Shown here in pieces: positions 1-11,439 of a DNA stretch of 64,000 nt. This DNA comes from Varroa destructor. Its lineage: Eukaryota > Arthropoda > Arachnida > Mesostigmata > Varroidae. The DNA lies in assembly GCF_002443255.2 (NCBI RefSeq), contig NW_019211455.1, positions 4,012,597 through 4,076,596 of the forward strand. The letters run 5' to 3'. How positions within the stretch are numbered: the first letter of the stretch is position 1; every line of letters starts with the position of its first letter. Under the pieces are notes generated by a model, which saw only the letters and a list, made by a program, of their open reading frames with translations, was not told where the DNA came from and did not search any database. The translations under genes were made by a program, and so were the position numbers.

Positions 1-3000
1 GTGACCCTGTAGAATGCTTCGATATTCAAAATTAATACATTTATGAGATGTAATATTTGTTTAACTTACTATTCTAACTTGTGCTCGAGTTAATTATTTT
101 GTATTCGGGCGCTAGACATTTTTAGTTGTTTTTTATATAACCTGACGATACAACGGAAAACATAATATAGCATCTAAGCAAATGTTAGAATGCAACTGGG
201 CCAGTCTTCTATCCGGACATTGAGCTATTGAGGATTTTACGGGACTAATAGGATTTATTCAGGAATTTCCTGCAAGAAGATTTAAGTATATTGAAAGTGC
301 CAGTCAAAGTCACTTGGTTACATGTGCTGCCAGCAAAAACAGCCGCAGCAGTAATATACTGTTCCCTGTGAAACGAAAGCGTAGCTCACGGTTATGATAA
401 CACCAATATCGATGTTTCGCGTGTTCAACGTCCGTCTTACCGGCCGGCTGCTATTCTGTTTAGCGCCGTTAATATCGCTATTAAAGCTTATGGACCCTGG
501 GAAAACAGGTATACCTATACGCAGCCTCAAAAGTCTGCAACACCCAGGATATTTATAGGAAGAAATGAACGGGCTCCATTTCTTTCATAAAAGCTAGCAG
601 CTTGTATCGGCTGGAGCCACACGGTGTACAGTACGAATATACCAAGCGCTAATGTGACGCTGCGTCGCAGACTCAGGGTGCTGGCAATGATCAAGGCGGT
701 AGTAATTCTATCAAAAAGAAACAGGGGGCCTCCAAAAATGTCAACATCTAAAATGTGTCAGGGGCAGGACAGCAGCGCTTGGTCGATGTCGTGGCTATTA
801 CTGACAACGAAAGCGGCTGCAGGAACGCAAGACTCTAAGAAGGAGAGTGCAACAACAACACAGCCATTGGGTGAGTGGCATGGAGTCTAGCGTGAAGAAG
901 GTGCAAGGGACACAAAACGAGAGATAGGACGACAAAAGGATAAAACGCAGAGTAAAACGAAATGATATAACGCGTCATAACGGCGACTTATGGCCGATGC
1001 CATAAGCAGCAGCTGCCCCGCCGACGTCGCGTCAACTGTACGACAAGAGTATCGAACCTATCCAAGGAACTGAATGTCAAAGCTCCGTCCTGTTACTGGC
1101 ATGCAGCGTACTGATACTCAAAAATACTGCTGATACTGGTTAATTCCATAGCGTCAACGGGAGTAGTCATGCCGAACAGCAGATAGCACAGCAGACTAGA
1201 CCATTATGCTTAATTGGTTGGTAAACATATCGTTTGAAAGCTGCAACAGAACGTTCGCAAGTTTGTCGGGGCCTCTACAAATCATTTTACAGTCTTTGAT
1301 AGCGATCGGCGGCAGTAAATAAATGGCAAGCGAAACGTGGGAAAAACAGAAAGCTGAAAATAACGATATACAGGTTTCTCCAAGCAGGTGACGGATTCCC
1401 AAAGGTATATTACCCTGTATGTGTACGATGACTGAAAACTATATATGTATGCATCCTAATGGTTATTCTTTATGTCCTGTTTCTAATAGTAACGTGGTAC
1501 CTCAGCTATGACTCAGCTTTGATTGATGGCATCGATGCGTTGGCCATGCGTTACTTGTATCAAATGGCGCACATATTCCACTGATTGGGTGGAAAGTACT
1601 TAGGATGAACAAGCGATTTAAGTGAGAGGCATGATGTTGGCCTGTGTGCGTCAATGTATCACTATCATTTCTGTGTACCCTGTGTAATCGAGTTCAAATT
1701 TGCTTCGATGAGGTGTGTTCCTGTGGGTAGGGGCAAGTTGAACAATGTTTGACAGGAAGTTTCTCGCATGCAGACATGCCTACATTTGGATATTGTTATA
1801 ACGCTGTGGTAATAACGAATATTAAATATATGTATGTATACAAAAAAATATAAAATAAATACTACTACTGTTATTTTTTCGAATGATCTGATTGTGAACG
1901 TGTTGAAAATCATTGATTTATAAAGAAGAAAATAGCACTTACCCCTTTTCGGTGCGAATGACAGCATCACTAATAAATTGAAACGCATATTACCTGCAGC
2001 TGTTTCCGAACCAGGACCCTCGCTGAATAACAGTGTGTCACGTTTCGCTCGCTGCATCCGGACGTTTTTTGCGGGTAGACCTAACCTATGCTGGTGCTGG
2101 TTTAAATTGTAAATAAGCGCTTGTAAACAAGACGCACGTCAAACATCTATTAAGTGGAGCGTGACATTATACGACATCCACCTGAATAGCAAGACGACTC
2201 TCATGCTGCGATCTTAGAGAGTCAATTCTGGCTTGACACTAACGTAGCAACAATTATTACAAAGCAGGATAAACAGACTTTTTATGACGATGTCTTTCAG
2301 GCGGGGTTTAGGATTGGATGCAATATGAGTGAATTTCTGAGTGGTTTTAGCTCCTCTAGAACAACGACAAGACAACACACTAAGTTAACGCCATACTAAC
2401 AACTAGCCAGTGGCATCGTAATTTGTGCCGCTGTCACTGCCATTACCGCAATCACCATCTGTAGCTATCGCGTCTTACATAGGCCGCATTCTGGTTAGCT
2501 CTGCGGTCCTGTGCAGCTATTTGCGTTTTTTGGCGGCGCTCTTCATCGAGGCCTCTGCCGCCGCCGCCGTCCTGGCGGAATCATAAGGCGCCGATTTAAC
2601 CGGAAACTGCTATCGTCACGCAAAGCAGCCGCGGTGACCGACCGATCAGCCGATGCCAATGGCAACGATTTCATTTTCGCTCTTTTACGCTATTTGCGTC
2701 TTTTTGTCTGTCTTCAGGTTGTTTCCTGTTCCTTCACTTCGGTTACTCACAGCTCAATCCCCGACTTCAAGTAGTAGCCTTCTTCGCTACCAGCCATTCC
2801 ATTGAGGTACCCTTTCTTCATCTCATTCGTCCATTTCATCTCGATTCGCTCCATCCGCCGCGGCGTCAAAGACTGAAGACAGTGGCAAATACACACGCAA
2901 ACAGACAGACACGCACAAATACGGTGCGGAGTAATGTTCGGCTTCTGTGAAACTTCTGCTATTGCGCACGCCTTAAGAGTTTGTGAGTGTGAGCGTTTCT

Positions 3001-4785
3001 ACATTACGCCGTATGCGAAGGCGTAGTTTTCGCTGCTAAGTTTTTACAAAAGCCACCGCTAGCCGATCGAGCAACAATAACAACGAAACAGTCGCAGGAG
3101 AGATAGCATGTATAAAGTGGCAAATGAACGAAAGCCAGAAAAAACAGTTTCGACAGAGTTCGTGAAGAAGGAGAGCAATTTTTGGCCATTTAAAGGAACG
3201 TCGCTCATTTCGGCACGCTCGTCTCGCTCAAGCCAAGATAGCCACTGATGCTATGAGCAGAGGTGACATTGTATACCTGTCGGTCGGCGTGCGAGCGCGA
3301 TTCACAAGTAGCTGGCAGTATATAACGAAATAGGAATCTTTTACTTGTAAACGAAAAGAGCTACTATGCGATAGAGTTTCGCGCATGAATGACAGATGAG
3401 CACATTGAGACCGTTATTTTCCATTATTGCTATCGTAGCACTGGGCTGCCATATTGCGAAGTGGCTTACTGCAATAGTATTATTATACGACATGACTTTA
3501 CGGTCGCGTTGATTGAACAGCCTAGCAAACCTTGCTTACCTCTTATCTCGTACATAGCTACAATACAGTAACAAATCACTGGCTTTTTTTGTCGCCCTAT
3601 TTTTTTTTCCTCGAGTGATAGCAGACGAAGCGATTTTTGCTGTTCGAGAAACGACGACAGCGATCCTCTATCTGCTGGTGACGAAAAACGGTTCAAAAAA
3701 GCTATTTCGTCTACCCCATCCCCCTCGACTACCTTCTATCTGTGTAAATGTATGGAATTTTTTTCCGTTTCGAATGCTTTTTGCTTTGTGATACTGCCAC
3801 TGGGACTGAATAGTCTCAGACAACTGAAACTGTTAGGCAAACCGCACTCCCTGATTTTGCGTGTGTCTGAGTAGTTGGCAATACATCTATGCCTTGCTTT
3901 TTCAAGCACTCACTCCTTCACTCGCGCGGTCAAAAATTGTTGGCCAAGAAATTATTTATTTCCGTAGAAACTGCCTAGCTCGAGCCTATATGACCATCTG
4001 TCGGTTAGGCACCATTGTCTACCATCTCCAGATATGGGACAATCGATCCGAATAGCTTTTACTGCTGCTAGGCCGCGGAAGGTACGGTGCGATGGGACCC
4101 TACCGCGTGTCGGTAGCGAGTCAGTCGCGTCGATCTGGTCAAAATCTGCCGCTGACAAATGCGAACAGAAGTGGCAGCCATATGCCATGCTTCTGTGACT
4201 GTGTCTGCTTATGCCGTAAGCACTACCTTATCTGAGGGTCATCAGTCATTATTTTCGACTGACTCGACCAGCCCGAATCGGTTATATGAAAATAAAGAGC
4301 TGTGTGCTGGAAGAGTACCGACTTGTTTCGCTGACTCGATCCCGCGTCTTCTGCTCTTTTCTGACCTGACTAAACACTTAAACACCAAATGCATAAGGTA
4401 CACGGCGCTACAAATACAGTGTCATGCCACAGACGTTATATGATGTCATATATAGCGACTTTGGGCTAGAAATATTGATACGTTTTGATAACAGCTGGTA
4501 AGGAAGGGTGTATCGTCCGATTATCATCACATACCCTCGTCCGCTGCTCGGTCTTCATGTCATGGCTGAATGTCATTATGAGCTTGCAGGATGTTAACGA
4601 TTCAATGAGCATTACGGATTGAAAAAACAGCACTGACCTTTTTCATTTTTACTTTAGCCTTTACAGCTGCCTCTAAGAGCGAAGAGAGATCATTTTCTGA
4701 ACGTAACCTACGTATACGGTACAGGTGTATCCCTCTACTAGAATACAGAATAGCAGTTATTTAAGTTTTTGGTCTTTCATCATAA
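1..4785. other. Unique sequence without recognisable gene
   Basis: Both strands were read. The open frames here are short (under 131 codons), match no family I know and carry no convincing exon pattern. Small structures only: a perfect 8-bp hairpin at 987-1006 and scattered short A or T runs. A frame at 624-890 ends near a GTGAGT donor-like hexamer but starts with GTG, so it is not called. The next-gene boundaries are not visible from this stretch. Confidence 0.7.
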
Positions 4786-4820
4786 GGCGGCGGCGGCGGC
4801 GGTGGCAGCAGCAGCAGCAC
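4786..4820 (+). repeat. Compound (GGC)n/(AGC)n microsatellite
   Basis: Five GGC units and a GGT/GGC step run directly into AGC units. The two triplets differ by one base, so the second block could have arisen from the first by substitution and expansion. No open frame of note contains it. Confidence 0.95.
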
Positions 4821-7042
4821 GTTCTACTTGCTAATAGATTTAGCCAGGACAGAACACGTGATGATTATTGTGGCACTTTGTAATACTAACATAGAGATTG
4901 GCCAGCAAAACAACAGGGAAAGAGAATTTCGAATAAATGTCTGTTACATGACGAAAACGAGGGAAACATGTGACAAACAGACGAAACAATGACCAATAAT
5001 AGACACAGCATCTGTACCGCTCCCCGTTATCCGTGCCTGCAGAGCAGCTGATATCTACAATATGACTTGAGAGGCGACAATCGATCCTAGTATCTTGCAT
5101 GTTTATATGGCGTTAATCGATGCTGATCGATAGGATTGCATTGTACATAAGTTCATATTTTCTGCTGTTCATTTACAAACGAAACTGTCCGGCGGGCTAG
5201 TTAGCGGAACAACGAGCAAACGCATGTTTACAAAGCGGAACTCATTCGAGTGTTGGGTAATGCGTTATTTAACATAGATCCATCTTATTCAGCCGGATTT
5301 CACCCGGTGTGGCGAAATGAATCTGCGCTAAAATAGCTTGTGACAACGGGACGCATTACCTCTCTGTATGACATCTACGATATACAGACACTCTGCAAGC
5401 ATAAAAGAAACATAGCAGCGACTTTTTCTCCGAGCATGATTACAAACTGCGTCCTTATTGAGTTGATGATGCGCATTGGCCTGCAGACCCTGCTGTTTAT
5501 GGGCAACTTAGCTAACATAATAGTTCAGGGATACATCACTCTGTAACGTATTGCTGCCAAACGCTTATAAAAGTACTTCAACGTCTAGGACCCCTCTAAC
5601 TTTCTTTATTTAGCTAGACACACTTGTCTGGAGCATCGCTCTACACCATTATGCTATAGCTGTCGATCTGCTGTATCTGGCCAACTAGCTTTATTCGTCT
5701 ATAACTTTATTTTTCCGTTGTGGTCGGTCACTCGAACGATTCTCTCGACCCGCCGCGCCTTTTGCAGTCCGGCTACTGTCTACTTAACGGCTACTGACGT
5801 TCGAGATGCTTCCGCCACTGCGGGGACCGCGGCTGTTGCAGCTTCTGTGTTTAAACGTGTAACGGTCTCGGCCGAGATTTACATGGCCATTGTTCTTTTG
5901 TTGTACAATATGTCCTCTGAACTGCGGTAGGGCGTCTGCGGCGGCAGCAGCAACAAACGGGACGCACTCCGCGCTTTGCCAAGCACATACACAAAAAAGG
6001 AGGGGGAGCTGAATCGTTTGCATATGGCCATTGACTAGCAGCAGCAGAAGTGGGCCTTGCCGCGGTGACGCTAGCAGACGTGACAGCGGCGTTAAATGAC
6101 AAATACATTAAACCAGGTAGGAGATTATGGTGCCTTCGGTCGACGATCATCATTGGGGCCACAATGGTTACTCGAATCGGCAGCTGCTCATTGTATTCAA
6201 CTCGCTGGTACTATTGTTAACATCATTACTGTTTTTGATGCTACAGTTGTGATGTTACTCCTGGGTTCTGACCCGCTGATGCTGTCAGCAATACGGTCGA
6301 TATTGGCGACAAACGTCTTCTGCTTGCTTGCTGCTAGTAGTCCTCTAAATGCAGTTCGCATACCCAACAGAAACAGGCTTTTATCGATTAATTGATCTGT
6401 TCAACAATCATTAAATACTCGTCTAAAGACGACGATTTCCTAGATGTGTATATGTAAGAAATACTACACAATTCTCTACTAAATACGCCGCGTGGTCTAA
6501 TTTGCTGCATCGACTTTCGCTATTGCCGCAAAAGTTCGCTGCTGTTGTGACTCCTGCTACGTCTGCTAACGCCCGTTTGTCAGTTTACGACCAGTGGTTA
6601 ACGTAAATCTCTTGACGCTCCAACGTCATGTCGACCCACCCAACTGAATAATTTCGAAACGGATGCCGCCAACGCTAGCCGTGATGTCGTTTGTGTGTAC
6701 GAAAAAAAAAAAAACTTATTGTTGGACACTGTCAGTCAGTCAACCGGGCAGTTAATTCTACTTCTATTACAGATGTTGCAGTTGGTATTAAGAATATTAT
6801 CACAGTTACTATTGCCGCCGGATTTCGTCGCTGTGTTATGTTAAGTCAACATTAGCTGATCAGTTTAGTAGGATTCGAAATTTCCTTTACTCAGTTAACC
6901 ATATCCAAAATGGCATTTTAAAGGGTGCGTTTCTTCTACTAAATAGAAACGCTATATACGCAGTATCTTTTCTCCCTAAGCGAAGCTGAGGAGAGGGTTT
7001 TTTTTATAGGACAGTCGTTCATACTTAGCCGCCTATTAAGCA

Positions 7043-7043
<1 letters not shown>
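4821..7043. other. Unique sequence without recognisable gene
   Basis: Only short frames with no recognisable domain. The overlapping minus-strand frames at 5784-6162 are partly low-complexity (Cys/Arg/Ala runs) from GCAGCAG-like DNA. A run of 13 A sits at about 6702-6714. I see no promoter or splice pattern that I would defend. Confidence 0.65.

Positions 7044-7073
<30 letters not shown>
7044..7073 (+). repeat. (TA)15 microsatellite
   Basis: Uninterrupted alternating TA, about 30 bases. It is self-complementary and could extrude as a cruciform. It also creates the poly-Tyr/Ile artefact seen in the minus-strand frame at 6939-7154. Confidence 0.97.
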
Positions 7074-7076
<3 letters not shown>

Positions 7077-7281
7077 AATGAATCGATTTCTATGGCCGGA
7101 AACATGTACGCATAACTTCCTATGAAGCATTTCTTTTAGATTCGATTTTAGCACTATTTAACGTAGGGAAATATGCATTTTTTTTAACTTATCATTCAAA
7201 CCTATTTGCAAGTAAGTTAGTCAATGTGTGGAACAATCAACTCCTCGTTTAGAAGAAGCTTTCGTCGCCGACAATGGGAGC

Positions 7282-7311
7282 GCAGACATCTTGTGACTGT
7301 TCGATGTCTGC
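7282..7311. repeat. 9-bp perfect inverted repeat, 12-nt loop
   Basis: GCAGACATC at 7282-7290 is matched exactly by its reverse complement at 7303-7311. A second small palindrome, GACTAGGT / ACCTAGTC with a 2-nt spacer, lies at 7470-7487. Both are short enough that some examples are expected in 64 kb. Confidence 0.8.
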
Positions 7312-9708
7312 CAGAAGCAGATCGGTTTGAAACCGTTGATTTCTCTATATTATAAAATCGTATCCGATTCGGCTAGAGCTGCGTATTCTGTGTCGAAGTG
7401 AACCAGAACTCATATGCTGTCTAGACATAAACGACGCTTGCACCTTGCCTTCTACAGTTATTTTCCACAGACTAGGTAAACCTAGTCACCTAACTCTCAG
7501 CCTGTGGCTCCATAAACCCGCGAAGCTGCAGCCATCAACTATCTGTCGCCTGTTGACAACCTAGAGAGAAGAGTCTCATCCATTTTCTTTTTGAACGCAA
7601 ACCTGCACTTTCGATACGTTCAGATGTGACGGCGACGGCGGTGGCGGCAGCAGTGTCAAATCAAGCGCCGCTACATCTGTGAATAGATAGTTTAATAAAT
7701 ATCGACGAACTTGATGCGCTTACGCGACTCGAGCGGGTGGGCGAAATTTTTGACAGTTTTGGAATAATATTTTTTGAATAGTGTTTGTTCTGGCTGATTG
7801 CTCTAGTACCCACAGCTGGACTGAACCATTTGGCCTGCTTATGTGATGTAGTGGCTCTGCAGTGACGTTGTGGAATCGTAACGTGTGAGCATACGACCTA
7901 TTATTGTAACGCTATTGTACAGAACGAAGCAGCGGAGCAGATAGAAAAAGAAAACGATTTGCAATTCAAGGTTTTGCTTAATGTTGTACCATATACTTTC
8001 AGGGATCCCCTACACTACGCAAGTGTGTATACATATATATATAGTAACTGAAGAATATCATATAGACGACCACTGGGAATCTGACCTTCTGGAACAATTT
8101 CAAACTGGATGCTCCTTTCCATTATCCATATCTCCTCTTCGATAGTCTATACTCAACCTCTGATAATGATGATACCTGTCCTGGGTTCCCATTTCAGGAC
8201 TGTGTTGAGGATTCGAACAAAAAAGAATCTGCGACGAAGCGTTTTACCTACCATAGGTTACTAGGGGATGGAAATGAAGATACAAGCCTAAACAACTATG
8301 GGAGAATACTCAGATGAACCCGTTCTCCTACTATTTGAACTCGTATAGTTGGCTTAATCTAATCATCTTGTTATTTTGTACCTCCTGCTTTAAAATGAAA
8401 GAGTGTTAAAATACATAAAAATTAATTATTATTATCGCCATCATCACCTAGCGTTCTACGCTGTATTACGTTAATCTCTTATTGACCAGTGATTAAGGCG
8501 TCCATCATCACAATTTACGTGGGTAACCTTGACCAGTCATCACCGATCATTCTTAACATTGAATAGCTCGTCTGCTATTGCGTCGACGGTTCAATGGGAC
8601 CCTGTGAAATATCAATACTGCCAGCGAACGAATTTTCTCCCGAGATGATACGGGCAACAGCTCCCAACGTCTATGACGGGACTGTGCCGGCCGGATAAGA
8701 ACGTCAGCGATAGGTTAATAATGGCGTTGCTTCTTTTGCGTTAAAACGCGAAACAATCAGAGGCCATATATTAGAAGGACATTGTGCTTGAACGATCATA
8801 GCCCTTTGTCCGTCCGCCACCCCCAACACCTCATCTAACCAGTCGGACCGACGTGTGGTCACAGCCTCTGGGGCTAGACCGTCCGCTTAGATCGTGATTG
8901 AACAGCTCTTGGGAGCTGCGAAATGCACTAAGGGATTATTCTGCCACGGTAACTGCAAACGTGAGCCATGTTACTGCAGTCACGCTCCGATTTTGTCTAG
9001 TTCGGTTTCATTCCTCATCGCACCTATCGCATCATGCTTAATATTGAACAAAGAAATATGTGTGGCTTCGAAGCTTTCATAAGTAAGCATTGCTTGTCAT
9101 CATAATCATCCCTGAAACTTTCCATAGAAACTACGCAACTGCCTTCACTAGATCGAGAGAGATGTGCCCGGGAATATGCTAGTATACGAAAGTAAAAAAA
9201 CATCATTATAGTAGTTTATTCCTAGAGTTACTTATCTGATAAGATTTACGTAATTATCTGTAGGTAATTATAGATTTATAAGGAGCAGCTGCTGGATGTA
9301 CGACGCACGCATTTTATCTAGCTGCTGATCCTCAGCGTAACATTCGCGTAGTCAATCGGCCACGTTAACGGACCCCATCATGCGCCTACACTTCTCACGT
9401 TAGCTAAGATATGAGTTGCAATTGAGAAAGCCAATAATCTCTTTAATTGGCCACATTTTTTCTAAAATTGTACAACATCATATCGACACGTGCAGATGTT
9501 ATAGTATATGGCTTGCTGATGAGTACCATCGCCGTTATCTATCCTGCAGGTAACCTCAGCGATGGACCAGATCAGTAAGCGACAGAAAGAACGATGCCAA
9601 TAGAAAACGTAACGCGCTGCGTGTGAACTTCATCCTTCATACCGTTCCCTATGGTCTTTTTGCTATTCCACATTGTTCAGTGGACGAGCTAAAATTCGAT
9701 GACATAAA
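7312..9708. other. Unique sequence without recognisable gene
   Basis: No supportable gene. One frame (8894-9082, plus) contains a compact cysteine cluster but has no methionine-initiated secretory leader. Short imperfect direct repeats around TTGACCAGT occur at about 8480 and 8530. Nothing else stands out. Confidence 0.65.
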
Positions 9709-10023
9709 ATGCCATTTACAGTAACTCAATTGTTTCAGTTTTCGGCGCTTTTTATGTTCGCACCGGCATGCGTTTCTGCGAAAAAAAAAACATTTTCGTC
9801 CATACGCATCAAAAAAAGAATGCCGAAAACTATCCTCGCCACAGGAACAGTTTTAGCTGAGTCAATAGCAGCAAAAGTCGAATTAGAATTCAGGTGGCGC
9901 ATTGGCCATTCCGCCGATAGATGGTATACCAATGATAATCAGCATGGCGTCGTCGTCATCGCCTGGGGCAAACGAAAGCAATCTTTAGAAGGGTGTATGA
10001 TAATAGATTGTGTGCAAATTTAA
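9709..10023 (+). CDS. Possible small secreted protein or peptide precursor (unproven)
   Basis: A 104-codon frame starts at an ATG preceded by A at -3 and ends with TAA. The first ~24 residues resemble a signal peptide: a hydrophobic stretch LFQFSALFMFAPACVSA ends in V-S-A, which fits the -3/-1 rule, and is followed at once by KKK. The predicted mature part contains a dibasic KKR near residue 37 and a GKR near residue 87, the type of site used for prohormone cleavage and C-terminal amidation. No known peptide motif was recognised. A 65-codon frame lies opposite on the minus strand. Length and composition are compatible with chance, so this is only a candidate; no intron or polyadenylation signal was used in the call. 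Confidence 0.18.
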   Translation: MPFTVTQLFQFSALFMFAPACVSAKKKTFSSIRIKKRMPKTILATGTVLAESIAAKVELEFRWRIGHSADRWYTNDNQHGVVVIAWGKRKQSLEGCMIIDCVQI

Positions 10024-11355
10024 GTATGTGCACCTAGCTAGAGCATCCGCGGAACGTCGCGAGAACTTGGGTAAGTTTGTGCTCTATGGTTTTAGTTAAC
10101 TGTCTCTCTTTTCGCATTAGCAGATGAACGAAAATAACGAGAATGAACAGAACGAGCCGAGAATATTTATGTACTAGGATAAACAGCCTTGAAACAATGG
10201 TTTTTAGCTAACTGAATAATTATATCTGCTCTGATCGAAAACGAACTATTGAAATTAAATTGAGATAATATTATTAGTTAACTTGTCGCTGAGGCATTAC
10301 CGTAGATGTCTTATATTTGCAAGCCAACCTTTTCTCGACCAACCTTTCCCTAGGTGTATAGCTGGCACAATAGGTATATTTCAATTGGCACTCAATACTA
10401 AAATTTAAACCATTCTTCGCTTCAGAAGCTTATTTAGACATTAAATACCAGAAGACATGCACCCGAAACTAGCCAAATCAGTCGAAGAAATCAGATATCT
10501 GACTGGTAGCTGGTAACAGCCAGCTTATTGTGACCTACCATCGGCGTCCGTTCCCTATTGGGTACAGGTCGGGATCATCGCTTCGCCAGCCCTGTCTCAT
10601 CCCGTTTTCCCAGTCTTCTTGGCTAGCAGTAGCAACGGCCATCATAAATGTCTGAGCAGCAGCTAATTCTTATTTCTACCTTCATTGCCCGAATGCCCTC
10701 CTGCCTATTCTGTTTGGTCGGATCCCGCCGTCCTGCCGCTGTTCGACTCCACAGGCGGACCACTACATGAACTTTGCCAACAACCGAAATTTCGGCTATG
10801 CCATTCATCTCAGCCAACACTGAAGTCGACTAAGCCCATTTGTGCGTACTGCTGAGATTTCTGTTAGCACTCGCCACTGCTGCTGCTACAGGTGTCGTCG
10901 TCATCGTCCCATATGCTACAGTAACAACGCTGATGGCCGAACCGCAAACGTTTTCGAGGCCCTGGTCCTCACGTTCCCGCTCCAGCAGCTGCTGCAGCAG
11001 TAATCACCGTGTGCGATTCATCGTCGACTTGAGCAATAGGGGTATGGCTCATAGCACTAGTTATGGTTAGTTGTGGTGAGTGTGAATTTTCGAAGCGGTA
11101 TAAAATGTCGTCATAATCGCTTGTTGTAGGAGCAATGGCGATTGTGGCTGCCCTTGCTACTAAATTTTAGCTCACTGTCTAGACGACACTCAACTATGCC
11201 CAACAGCGTTTACCATAATACCGGCACATACGGTAGCGAGAGCGGATGCTGCTGCTGTCGTCGGTCAACACAGATTCCTTTCGAATATAAGCTGCACCTC
11301 CTTAAAGAAAAGCGGAAAAAACCGACTGTCTTTTAGTTATCCTAGTTGGTCCGTA
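10024..11355. other. Unique sequence without recognisable gene
   Basis: A donor-like GTAAGT follows at about 10071 but no credible exon leads into it. The plus frame at 10840-11070 is Ser/Arg-rich because of CAGCAG-like DNA. A short plus frame at 11142-11336 has no recognisable feature. Confidence 0.6.
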
Positions 11356-11403
11356 CTCTTACTGCATGCTATGGTGGGGATCCTCCATAGCATGCAGTAA
11401 GAG
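11356..11403. repeat. Perfect 19-bp snap-back inverted repeat
   Basis: Arms at 11356-11374 and 11385-11403 are exact reverse complements (left arm begins CTCTTACTGCATGC), separated by a 10-nt loop TGGGGATCCT. The loop can pair further around GGATCC. No terminal sequences of a known transposon or obvious target-site duplication are seen. At 48 nt it is shorter than a usual animal microRNA precursor. Confidence 0.95.
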
Positions 11404-11424
11404 CCTAGCGACGATCACGATTTG

Positions 11425-11439
11425 CGTGGGGATCCCACG
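11425..11439. repeat. Companion small hairpin sharing the loop sequence
   Basis: CGTGGG-GAT-CCCACG forms a perfect 6-bp stem 22 bases after the larger hairpin. Its core TGGGGATCC (11427-11435) exactly repeats the loop of that hairpin (11375-11383), which suggests a common mutational origin. Confidence 0.85.

Noticed and set aside
4..13. ACCCTGTAGA, identical to the start of miR-10
   Set aside because: Only ten bases match, the following bases differ, and upstream sequence is outside the window. No hairpin is seen.
4686..4696. GAGATCATTTT, the bantam seed region
   Set aside because: The match ends after 11 bases and no precursor hairpin surrounds it. A similar word recurs at 11711, consistent with chance.
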